64,000 bases of DNA from the NCBI GenBank assembly GCA_037355855.1, contig CM074760.1, forward strand, positions 3,650,501 through 3,714,500, read 5' to 3'. Position 1 is the stretch's first letter; each line of letters begins with the position of its first letter. Made by a program: the position numbers and the translations under genes. The DNA is from Pseudo-nitzschia pungens (lineage: Eukaryota > Bacillariophyta > Bacillariophyceae > Bacillariales > Bacillariaceae). The notes beneath the pieces are model-generated. The model worked only from the letters and a program-made list of their open reading frames with translations, was not told the DNA's origin and did not search any database. Positions 22,930 to 32,400 of this stretch are shown here, piece after piece.

Positions 22930-23912
22930 TCGCCGGCTACGCCGTCTTCCTCGCCTCTGGCCACACCATCAACGCCCGCTTGATTAAGGCAGCCACCGTC
23001 CGCGAATACCTCCGCGCCGCAGCTGACCTCATCCGCATCTTTGATGACGCCTCCCGCGACGCCAGAAAACTCCCCGGCGCCACAACCTTCCACCCCGACA
23101 TCCAACGCGTCCTTACCGCAATGGAACGCTTCGAAAAGATCCCCAACAAAAAAGAAGCCTACACCCTCGCCATGCACTTCACCCTCGCTAAAGCCTGCCA
23201 AGACCTCGGATGTGACGACCTCCGCGTGGCTGTTTACGAATGGTTCGGCGTCACCCTACAGGGCGGAAACCGCCGCGCTGAATGGTGCCAACCACGAGGT
23301 TCCACTACACTCGCCACTTACCAACGAAACCCAAACAACGAATCCTACGCCTTCACCCTCGGCGACATCACCTTCTACAGCTCTTCCCGTCAGGCCCTCA
23401 CCATGGCCTACGCCTGCTCTAACTCTGCAACTGTCGAACGAGTCCGCATTACGTACCGTTGGCAAAAGAACGGCGACCATGGCCTTTCAAAGTTCTACTC
23501 CCGCAATCGCGCAAACCCCCATTGTGACACCGTCGCACACCTGCTCAACATCTGTCGACGTTTCATTCGCCTCCGAGGCCCTACTGTCACCAACACCCCT
23601 CTTGCGATTTATGCGGATTCTAAAGGACGCCCCCGGCACATCACCTCCGAACTCGCCACCCAAGTCATGCGGGAACTCGCGCGTGCCACACACGGAATCA
23701 CTTCAAAAACAGAACTTAGCCGTTGGACCTGCCACTCCCTCCGGATAGGCGCCTGCTGCCTCCTCTGGGCCGGCGGCAAGTCCCCTGAGTTTATTAAGCG
23801 AGCCCTCCGTTGGCGAAGTGACGCCTGGCAGGATTACGTGCGCGACCTCATTATCCACGAACAGGACCACAACGCCATCCTCTCCTCTCTCTGGGGCACC
23901 GCAAATATTTAA
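22650..23912 (+). CDS. Tyrosine recombinase (phage-integrase-like) of the element
   Basis: Cuts and rejoins DNA to integrate the circular copy. The frame runs from 22650 to 23912 (up to 420 codons), but its first codon is TTG and the first ATG comes far inside (about 23121), so expression probably needs a -1 shift from RT, reinitiation or splicing. An N-terminal core-binding-like helical part (LIKAATVREYLRAAADLIRIF) is followed by the catalytic domain. H362-S-L-R365 (TCHSLRIGACCLLWAG), W in LRWRSDAWQ and the nucleophile Y396 (WQDYVRD) are seen. The R-to-Y spacing of 31 fits the family. The first catalytic Arg is less certain, perhaps in the region RVRITYRWQKNGD. Confidence 0.9.
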   Translation: MVCPLSHSCPTGSHSLLRERILGHFRPQSRAAFHPFANSLIRLSNGSSKPAKEQRTLYSRRLHFIYFCHHIHVYDDLFPRVHQHVSSEQLCYIIAGYAVFLASGHTINARLIKAATVREYLRAAADLIRIFDDASRDARKLPGATTFHPDIQRVLTAMERFEKIPNKKEAYTLAMHFTLAKACQDLGCDDLRVAVYEWFGVTLQGGNRRAEWCQPRGSTTLATYQRNPNNESYAFTLGDITFYSSSRQALTMAYACSNSATVERVRITYRWQKNGDHGLSKFYSRNRANPHCDTVAHLLNICRRFIRLRGPTVTNTPLAIYADSKGRPRHITSELATQVMRELARATHGITSKTELSRWTCHSLRIGACCLLWAGGKSPEFIKRALRWRSDAWQDYVRDLIIHEQDHNAILSSLWGTANI

Positions 23913-24117
23913 TCGTTCCACAACTCCCGTCACTGGAAAACCTGAGTCCCCACGCTCGAGCTCCACGATACCCCCCACGATATCCCCCCACGATTTCCTT
24001 GTAAAACCATCTATCCCACTGCAATCCCCCCACTTCCAGTCTTCTGCTCTGCTCATAAATTCAGTTTGAACATACTTCAACTTCCGAAACCACTTTACCA
24101 ACCCCAGCCTTTCCACC

Positions 24118-25113
24118 ATGGCGACCCCGATCGAAGAGCTCATCCACCTCATCCATGCCGTCGAGGCCCTCGCTCCTCACGCCATGCAGGATCTAACCCG
24201 AGGCATCCGCCTCGCTGCCGCCCAAGCCATCGCTGGCGCCCAGGCCCATTCGCAGGCCCGCAATGACGCCCCTGCGGCCATCCCTCGTGCCCCCTCGGAC
24301 GAAACCAGCAACAACGGCAACAACAACGCCAACAACCAAGGACCCCCACCCGCGAACAACCAAGCCCGCAACATTGCCCAGAACCCTGGCGACTTCCACG
24401 GCGAGGAGTCGGACCTCTCGGACGACGAGGCCGAACACCTCCCCTACCACCCAACCCGTTCGACCCGGATCCTGAAACGTACCCAGGCCATCCCATACCT
24501 TGAGGCCCGCGGCATCCCGCGCGCCCGATGCAACGCCGTCGTGACCGCTCTGGGCCTCGGTCAACCAAACCTCCATGCTAACACGACCACCTGCGCCGCG
24601 TTCCTACTCACCGCCCTGGGCCTCCCCGCACCGGGAGAAACCCTCACCGCTGCGCTCACCTCCGGCGGAACAGGCACCCTTACCAACCCGGCCCAGTTCC
24701 ACTTCTTCCTCCTCCGCCACCTGAGCGATCACAAAAGCAACGTATCCTCTGCGGTGTCCTCTCTCCCACTCAGCCGAACCATTGCGGGCGCTTCGGAGCG
24801 CATCGCTAGTGTCCCCACCCCCACCCCCTCCAACATCCAACTCCTCACCATCGAGTTCGAACCGATCCCAACTGACGGCCTCCACCACCGTAAAAGTGGG
24901 TTCCTGCGCGCCGTCCTCCTCAACGGGCTCCTCTTCCCCTTCAGCGAAAGCTGCTTCTTCTACCACCTTGGCATCCAGGTCCAGGAATACGCTGACACCC
25001 CCTCCCACCTGGAACAATACCTCAGCAACCTTTTCTTCCGAAAAAGCTCCCGCGACCGCACCGGTGAGCGCCGCACCTTCTCCCACTGCGAAACCCGCTA
25101 TTACTGGGTTTAA
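24118..25113 (+). CDS. Element ORF4, unknown function
   Basis: 331 residues from an ATG in good context (CCACCATGGCG), 205 bp after the recombinase stop. Residues 1-55 are an Ala-rich helix (AHAMQDLTRGIRLAAAQAIAGAQ), and 56-110 are Asn/Pro/acidic low complexity. Residues 120-331 look like a folded domain (ILKRTQAIPYLEARGIPRAR, FHFFLLRHLSDHKSNVSSAV, GFLRAVLLNGLLFPFSESCF). I see no GDSL/SGNH hydrolase motif, the enzyme that Ngaro elements carry at this place, and no methyltransferase motif. Base composition is more balanced in G than in the Gag/RT part. Possible roles include a structural or nucleic-acid-binding accessory protein, but no function is assigned. Confidence 0.8.
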   Translation: MATPIEELIHLIHAVEALAPHAMQDLTRGIRLAAAQAIAGAQAHSQARNDAPAAIPRAPSDETSNNGNNNANNQGPPPANNQARNIAQNPGDFHGEESDLSDDEAEHLPYHPTRSTRILKRTQAIPYLEARGIPRARCNAVVTALGLGQPNLHANTTTCAAFLLTALGLPAPGETLTAALTSGGTGTLTNPAQFHFFLLRHLSDHKSNVSSAVSSLPLSRTIAGASERIASVPTPTPSNIQLLTIEFEPIPTDGLHHRKSGFLRAVLLNGLLFPFSESCFFYHLGIQVQEYADTPSHLEQYLSNLFFRKSSRDRTGERRTFSHCETRYYWV

Positions 25114-25356
25114 ATCCCTTCCCCCACTGAACCCGCTATTCTTGGGTTCCCACAAAATCCTCTAACCTCTATCCTTTAACCTCTATCCCACAACTTTAAA
25201 AAGTTTTTTTATTTTTTAAATTTTTTTTTCCGCCTGGCCTACACCTGCTGATCTGTTGGTCAACACCTCCAGATAAGATGGCCCGAAGTGTTTTGATCAC
25301 GGTGCACACACCATGCTCAACGCAGCCGACGCAGCCCAACCAGATGGCGGCGGAGG
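25114..25356 (+). other. 3' non-coding region of the element
   Basis: Two small hairpin-capable units, AACCCGCTATTACTGGGTT (25092-25110) and AACCCGCTATTCTTGGGTT (25129-25147), lie around the ORF4 stop. CCTCTAACCTCTATCC repeats and a T-rich stretch (25200-25229) follow. These could be RNA 3'-end signals. No gene. Confidence 0.5.
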
Positions 25357-25609
25357 GCGATGCACCTTTGCAACTGCTTCTAGCATGGGACTTAAGCCCT
25401 GCTACGTGCAGTCGCATATGCGATCACACTTTCTCTCTAGCAGCTTTGTTAGCCCGCCAAACCTATGTATCATAGTTAGTATACCTATGCATAGGACCGC
25501 AGGTCCCATAGCTCCTAGGAGGGTTGGTCAACTAGCAACACGACACCTTCAGACCGGTAGTTGCTGGCCAGACGAGACGGCGCCCGGGAATTGGGCATAG
25601 CAGATTCCT
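25357..25609 (+). repeat. Split direct repeat B1
   Basis: 253 bp, identical to 25883-26135. It contains small inverted repeats (GGACCGCAGGTCC; CTCCTAGGAG; CTAGCAAC with GTTGCTGG). It abuts and overlaps A2 by the bases CT, forming the internal B1-A2 junction. Confidence 0.93.
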
Positions 25610-25862
25610 TAGGGCAAGGCAAGTGCGAAAGGCAATGTAGGATCGTATGATCCGTACCATTGACCCAAGCCTACCATTGTCCAGTGCCGTAGTGAACAGA
25701 GCTGAACAGTGAGGAATGAGCAGGTACAGTAGAATGTAGAGCAGTAGGTAGAGTTGCCGAGCAGGGGTCTTTGGTACGGATACTATTCTCATTGTTTTCG
25801 CAAAGAGCGAGCCGTAAAGCTGTCTTCGTGAACGGACCGACAATGGCGGTCTGAGAAAAAGT
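25608..25862 (+). repeat. Split direct repeat A2
   Basis: 255 bp, identical to A1 at 16548-16802. It follows B1 directly and is separated from B2 by 20 bp of C-rich sequence. Confidence 0.93.
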
Positions 25863-25882
25863 TCCCACCCATTCCCACCCTT

Positions 25883-26135
25883 GCGATGCACCTTTGCAAC
25901 TGCTTCTAGCATGGGACTTAAGCCCTGCTACGTGCAGTCGCATATGCGATCACACTTTCTCTCTAGCAGCTTTGTTAGCCCGCCAAACCTATGTATCATA
26001 GTTAGTATACCTATGCATAGGACCGCAGGTCCCATAGCTCCTAGGAGGGTTGGTCAACTAGCAACACGACACCTTCAGACCGGTAGTTGCTGGCCAGACG
26101 AGACGGCGCCCGGGAATTGGGCATAGCAGATTCCT
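25883..26135 (+). repeat. Split direct repeat B2 (right end)
   Basis: 253 bp, identical to B1. It ends with CAGATTCCT before host-like sequence CACTATCC, and marks the right end of the element. Confidence 0.93.
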
Positions 26136-26383
26136 CACTATCCTTTGAGGGTTTTGGCAGTGAAGATACACCCTGCGCTCAAAGTGTAGTAACATTTAGT
26201 AGCAGTGTCGTATCAACATTTTTCACAAGCTTTACAGTACCGAACTGAGTCTGCGGGAATTTATAATTTTTCACGAAAGTGGTACAAATATTTTGGTTCA
26301 GTACGTCATAGCGATACGTATGTAGTATGATCCAATTTTCCTTCAAGAATTACCGTTTCTCCCTCAAAATGGAAAAACTCCTG

Positions 26384-26610
26384 CAGCTGAGGGAAAAAAA
26401 ACAAATTCCCGCAGCCACCAAATTTTTTTTGGGTTCAAAATTGGTGGCTGCGGGAATTTGTTTTTTTTTCCTCAGCTGAAGGAACGTTTTTTTGCTTCTG
26501 CGGGAGCGTTTTGGATGCTGAGGGAACGTTCTGAAGCCTGAGGGAATTTTTTTAACTGTGAGGGAATGTTTTTAACTGTGAGGGAATGTTTTTAACTGAG
26601 GGAATGTGTT
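26384..26610. repeat. 95-bp palindrome followed by GAGGGAATG-type tandem repeats
   Basis: Bases 26384-26478 form a near-perfect palindrome (arms CAGCTGAGGGAAAA... and ...TTTTCCTCAGCTG, centre AAATTTTTTTTGGGTTCAAAATT). It is followed by degenerate copies of CTTCTGCGGGAGCGTTTT and then TTTTTAACTGTGAGGGAATG. The same design is found at 28326-28520 in the same orientation. Confidence 0.85.
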
Positions 26611-27117
26611 TACTACGAAATTCCTATCAACTGATCCCCCCCCATTTTTAATCAGATTTTAACTCTGGGAGTTAATGTGGAATCGACATAAACTCCGAAA
26701 AACTCTGTAGTACAAATTTCTACGTAATTTATTGTAGGATCAATCGTGCTCTATCTGGCTGTGTTTCGACACCGTTGTCAGAACACTGATTTTGTTCATT
26801 CTTTTGACAACACCTTCTTGTTTCGACCCGGACCATGGTGGTTGCCCAACTCCTGTTGCAACAGCTCCTTTGAACCCAATTTTGTTGTCCAGAGCAACCC
26901 TTGCATCGAGAGTGTGTTTGAGCCTTTTTTTCTGTCAAAATCGACCTTGTAGAACCGATTTTTCAAACTGCTTCTTATTTCGACCGACAACGACGAGAAT
27001 TCGACAATCCGACAATTCCATCATGGTGAATGGCATTCGTAGGGACGATATGATTGATGTAGATGAAGCAGGGATTAAACTGAACGTCGGGTATACGAAC
27101 TGAGTGTATTGTCGCGT

Positions 27118-28115
27118 CTCCACCAGAAGATTGTCGCGTCTCCACCATTGTCGATTGTCGATTGTCTCCGGCTCCACCATGGTCGATTTCGATTTGGTGG
27201 TTGTATTTCTTAGTGGTAGTTTATTTGTTGTTGTTGCTGTCTGCTGTCTGCTGTTTGCTGTTTGCAGAATTAGAAATTATGAAGCGCTTGCTGCTTGCTG
27301 CTGCTTGCAGATCCAATCGATCGATTCGTGTTTTGGTGTTAAAGTTTTCATGTAACATATGTTCGATATCCACCCCTGTAAACGAACAATAACTAAAGAC
27401 AACTCTAACCTATCAGATCACAAGCACGTCGGTCTTCAATCCCATCAGTTCACAACTAAAGACAACTCTAACATATCAGATTACAAGCACGTCGGACTTC
27501 AATCCCATCAGTTCTTATACTTTGCGGCGCCGGTCGACTTCAATCCCACCATCGGGACGTCCAAGGTTTTCTATTGTACCTATGTTCGATATCCACCAAT
27601 AGAGATGAATATAATCGCCGAATCCCACAAGTGTTCGATACTTAGCTGTGGGAGTGACATGGGAGTGACAGTGTTCGATACTTAGATGTGGGAGTGACGT
27701 GGGAGTGACCATGCCGGCGGCGCTATTAGTATACAATCGAAAACCTATTTCAAAGCAACTGGTGGAGCAAACTGGAGCAACTCTAATTCATTATTTCTAT
27801 TTTTGCAACTCTGCAAAAGCAAATCCCCCACTAAACAACCACTAAGAAATACAACCAAATCGAAATCGACCATGGTGGTGGAACTGGAGATGCGACAATC
27901 GACAATGGTGGAGACGCGACAATCGACAATGTTGCAAAAGCAAATCTAAACAACCACTAAGAAATACAACCAAATCGACAATCGACAATGGTGGAGCTGG
28001 AGATTAGACAATCTTCAGCAAAGCGCTTCATAATTTCTAATTCTGCAAACAGCAAACAGCAAACAGGAGCAAACAATCGACAATGGTGCTGGAGACGCGA
28101 CAATCGACAATGGTG
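27118..28115. repeat. Nested inverted repeats (TTGTCGATTGTCGCGTCTCCACCA family)
   Basis: The left part (about 27118-27300) holds TTGTCGCGTCTCCACCATTG, ATGGTCGATTTCGATTTGGT, GTATTTCTTAGTGGTAG and GCAGAATTAGAAATTATGAA. Reverse-complement copies lie at about 27829-27940 and again at about 27950-28115. Two right-hand copies against one left arm indicate repeated duplication or insertion. Between them are tandem repeats. Confidence 0.75.
27391..27515. repeat. Tandem duplication, period 63 bp, two copies
   Basis: Two copies of a 63-bp unit starting AACTAAAGACAACTCTAAC and ending AATCCCATCAGTTC differ at a few bases. Confidence 0.85.
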
Positions 28116-28159
28116 GGAATCGTGATTCCAGTATCGCATTTCGAAAGCTTGCCAAAACT

Positions 28160-28300
28160 CCACTACGGTAACCTTACTCCAATTTGTTTCTTGAGCTTGC
28201 TCCAGTGTATTCAAGCCTTGATCCAATTTATTTAAGCGTACTCCAGTGTATTTAAAGCTTACTCCAGTGTATTTAAGCTTGCTCCAATTTTTTATATGCT
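28160..28300. repeat. Short tandem repeat of about 20-22 bp
   Basis: Degenerate copies of CTTGCTCCAGTGTATTTAAG repeat about six times just left of the second palindrome. Confidence 0.7.
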
Positions 28301-28325
28301 GGTCCAGTTTTTTGGGCACTTTCCC

Positions 28326-28520
28326 GCAGACTGGGGGAATTTATTTTTTTTCCCGCAGACACCAAATTTTTTTTTTGTTCAAAATTGGTGTCTGCGGGAA
28401 AAAAATAAATTCCCGCAGTCTGCTGGAGCGTTTGCTGCTTCTGCAGGAGCGTTTTTTGCTTCTGCGGGAGCGTTTTTTGCTTCTTTGGGAATTTTTATTG
28501 CTTCTGCGGGAATTTCTTCA
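28326..28520. repeat. 98-bp palindrome plus TTGCTTCTGCGGGAGCGTTT tandem repeats
   Basis: Bases 28326-28423 form a palindrome (GCAGACTG...CAGTCTGC with inner arms CCCGCAGACACCAA and TTGGTGTCTGCGGG). About four degenerate TTGCTTCTGCGGGAGCGTTT units follow. It is the sister of the repeat at 26384. Confidence 0.85.
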
Positions 28521-29444
28521 TTTTTCCCCCCTTAAATGTAGTTTCGATTCCCTCAACACATGTTTTTTGGGGGACCAATTGTAGGAAAACATGATTTCCC
28601 GCAGACTCACTTCTTGGTGACGGTGGAAAAGAGAATAGCATCGCCACTTAGTAGTGTGGTTTGAGGTTCCAGGAGGAAGAAGGAGAGGAACTTACTTGAC
28701 TACCGTGCAGTTATGTACCAGCAAGATCCGAAGTACAGAAACAGTGATCTTTCGTATTGGAAGGAAAGATTTCAAACATTACAACGTTGATGCCCCATGC
28801 CTCTTATTCCCTTATGCGATGCTTCAAGTGGATGCCTAAAAAAGTTTTCATTCGACTACGAGAAGTAAGGTTACCGTAAGTGTGAGGATAAATCCCTACC
28901 GTAACGATTACCGTACATAGTGAGGAGTGAATAACCTCACTCACCTCTGCTTATTCGTAATTGTAATGCGTGCGTATTACTACGTATTTATTACTGGCAA
29001 AAAATAGGAGCAACCCAACTGTGCACATTTTTAAGACGTTGATTTTTAAGACTGATCCAGTAATCGTCTTTGAGTCTTGGGAAATCAGTCCCCCCTATTG
29101 AGAGTAACGTTCCCTCGTTAATAATAGTAAATCCTCAACGGTCCCGGGATCATAAGTGATATGAGATGAACCGAAAATGCTGCCATTCTCTCCGAGCGAT
29201 ACAACTTGTCACAAGTGTTGATGTTCCCATCGGTACATAAAAAATAATAATATCGATTCCAGGAGCGAAGATCCTGCATGAAACACCTTGCAATCACTTT
29301 CGACGCAATCATTCACCATAATCACCGCAGCAGCTGAAACGAAGTTGTAAACCTCGGGATCGCCTGAAACTTGGACCGAGCGGACAAAAGAACCGCAGCC
29401 CGAATTCACGAGTAACAGAACCTGCTTCGTTTGCTGTTTTGGCA

Positions 29445-32400
29445 ATGGACACCCCAAGCACAATCAACCCTTCCGAAGAAGAATCTGCCGCTACTCCTGA
29501 TCCTTTGTGTGATGTGGGCGAAGGGAATTGCGGCGAGGAAGAAAAAAACGAAGATTCCAGCAGTGACGAAGGAAAAGCAGGAGAAAAAGAAGAGAATGAG
29601 TTGACTATAGTGGAAAAACCCATCAATGAAACCATGGGACCCATAGAGAGATCAGATAGAGATGAGTCTATGGATTTGACGGTCACCAACATATCAGGTG
29701 ATACTACCATCCCACCCGACGAGTCGAATGCCGGAGAGAAAAATGAACAGGAGGATACAACTGATACGACAGCAAACACAGTAGTGAAAACTTTTGTCTT
29801 CTCAAACGATTGGGCTAAAACCCTCAAGAGCCCAGTTGGGTCAGACAGATTTGCACCCAGTCAAACTGGAAGCCATCACGGATTAGGTGAGGGAGACAGA
29901 TATACATAGTTTTTATTGTATCATATCTGGCTCCGTTGCCGCTTCGCAAATGAGCGGATCCTAACTAACTTGTTTGAAATTTACTTTTTTCTTGATTCTC
30001 GTTTCAATCTGGTTAGGGTTACAATTGGCTGTGGAAAGAAACATTTCGACCTCGCTATTCCTAGTGAACATTTCGACGTTTCTTTCGAATGTGGCTAGCA
30101 TCTACGAACAGTTGGGTATGAATCTGGTGAAAATATCATGTTTCGTATCTCCGCAACAACTGCCATTTGAGACATCGATCGACGACGACTTTCGATCATT
30201 ATATGAGATCATTCTTTCCTTGAGTGATGATTTCCGGAATTCAGCAGAATGCTATCGTTCCACAATTGTTGCCTCTCTGCAAAAACTTTTGGCCACGAAT
30301 GGCAACGAAAGAGATGTGGCAATCAAACGGTATAGAGAAGCGAGGCAAGCAACTGCGGATGCGAGAAAAGCAGCCCTCTCAAATTATTCGAAAACCACAA
30401 ATTCCGTCAAGGCTGTCGAGAAGGATATCCGAGCATGGTTCTTGACTTTGCAGCAAAATCAGAGAGATATGTCTATTGACGAAACAAAAGGAACAGAAGT
30501 AACTGTTGAGTTTTTAGAGACGGACTTGCCTTGGGAAAAATCGTTGAAGAGGATTGGAAGAAATGAAGGTGAGATAGATTCAACAAGTCTTCTTATCAAA
30601 AAATTAAAGCTTGTTCAAGCGTGTGATCAGCAATACATAAGTAGCGTTGAAAAGGAAAACAATTGTGTGGCATCCTCACAGGAGAAGGAAGCCCTAGCTC
30701 TTCAGGAAGCACAAAAGATGGAAGAAGATCAAATAAACTTTTTTGTAGGCGTCATTCTTGCGAAAGTTTTTCCAAAAATCGAAAGTACAGAAGATTTATC
30801 TGCTGCCCGGCCATTTTTTACACGTGCGGTCAGCGACGAAGACAGAACTTTTGGAAATGAGAAAAAAAGGATCGAATTGCTCTCGTCTTTGAACTTATTC
30901 AAAACTCAAAACACTCCGTACGAAGAGGGAATGGGCGCCATGGACGCTGAGACCCTAGGGCTTCCCGAAGATCTAGGAATTCAGAGAGACAATATCAAGT
31001 CTTCTTTTTCGTTGCGTGAAAATCGAATTAAAGTTACCGGAATCATCCTCAAATTATTTGAGGAAATAACGACCATAACAGCGAAGGCATCCTTCAAAAT
31101 GCGATCTCAACTTACGAGTCAGCGGTGAGTTCATTCATCAGCAATGCGCAAATGACCACAGAATAATACGAAGTGTTTTCAAATTTCGATAGTTCTAACT
31201 TGCCTTGTTCTTCATCAATTCCTGGGGTAGACGAAAGGATGCTTCGGACGGTTTACCTTCGGAATCATTCCCAAGTTCTCAAGCTGGATCAGTATGGCAA
31301 ACGGCAATGAGCATATTTGAAGATGAAGCTAAACTTCTTTCTGAGGTAGCTTTCAAAGCTTCTAAATTAGAAAAATGGTTTTCTACATCCAAAAAGATCC
31401 TTCAAAATGAAATTGATGCAGACGATGCTGCATGGAAACAAGTATGCGATGCCGCGCGAACTGAGATGAGATTGGAAGCAAGATATGAACAGACAAAACA
31501 ACAAATGGAAAAAGTGCGACAGCGTGCTTCGTCAAAGGAACTCGGAATTTCACTCAAGCGACTGGGGTCCACGGACTCGACAGATGATAGCTCGCAATCA
31601 CAAAGAAAGAGAACCGATTCATCGGGATCGGTTAGCACCGGCGCCAAATCAACTCCGAACAAAGTCGGCAGAGCATTCTTCAAAGGAGGCGAGGCAATGA
31701 AGAAACTGACTGAGAACGCAATTGTGCAGATTACTCAGATCGGTATCACTGAGAAAGACCAGAAAGAAGCGAAAGATCAGATCGCTTTGGAAGAAGCTAG
31801 AGCAGTCAAGAATCGTGCGGTGCTGTCATATGCAACCAGTACGAAAGAACGCATCGATAAGATCGCCTCGGAAGACGATGCTGGATGGACTGAAATGAAA
31901 TCAGTGGTCGAAAAATTGACAGAAAGTGTGAAGGCGCTGAGAGCAACCCGATCTACTACTTTTGAGAGCCGTGTATCATTAGAACTGGAAAGTTCGTTTC
32001 AATCGATGGTTGCAAATGCTGAAGAGTGGTCCAAAAATGTTCGTGAGAGAATTCTCAAAAGCGAAGAACCGTCTTTGTCATCAGCTAGAGCAACATCAGA
32101 GTATGCTCTAACAGTGATGTCTACTAAAACTCACAATGTTGATGTATTGTTGGGGTTGAACGAAAACGACTTCTCAATTCCGAAACTAGATGTTGAGAAT
32201 GAAGCAGCAAAAACTGAATCAGATGAACAAGTTGCTGATAACCGCAAAATCACAACTTCAAACCAGTCGGAAACATCAAGTTCTCCTGCGGACGAGTCTG
32301 CGAAAGGAGAAGCAACGGATCATGACAACTCTCCTTCAAACGTGGAAGGAGAGAAACAAGAAACCTTTGTTGCTGAGGATAGCCCCGAAATTAGGGCATT

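Larger units (their letters stand above)
16548..26135 (+). mobile_element. DIRS-order (PAT/Ngaro-type) tyrosine-recombinase retrotransposon, full length
   Basis: A 9588-bp element with split direct repeats: A1 16548-16802, B1 25357-25609, A2 25608-25862, B2 25883-26135. A1 equals A2 and B1 equals B2 by line-by-line comparison. The order A1-ORFs-B1-A2-B2 is diagnostic of PAT- and Ngaro-like elements, where the internal B1-A2 junction lets the ends be completed and a circle be formed. Inside are a Gag-like region, an RT/RNase H gene, a tyrosine recombinase and a fourth ORF. There is no integrase of DDE type, no long terminal repeat and no obvious target duplication, as expected for recombinase insertion. 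No DAM-type methyltransferase, often carried by DIRS1-like elements, is seen. Identical repeats suggest recent insertion. Confidence 0.92.
26136..29444. other. 3.3-kb gene-free repeat-rich region
   Basis: No gene of coding character. The interval is built of palindromes, inverted repeats and short tandem arrays, listed separately. It may be a nested set of non-autonomous foldback elements. The last 700 bp before 29445 hold the promoter of the BAR-VASt gene. Confidence 0.55.

Noticed and set aside
25532..25943. Frames of 126 and 90 codons repeated at 16.4-16.8 kb
   Set aside because: They are identical because they lie in the A and B repeats of the retrotransposon, and they do not resemble proteins.
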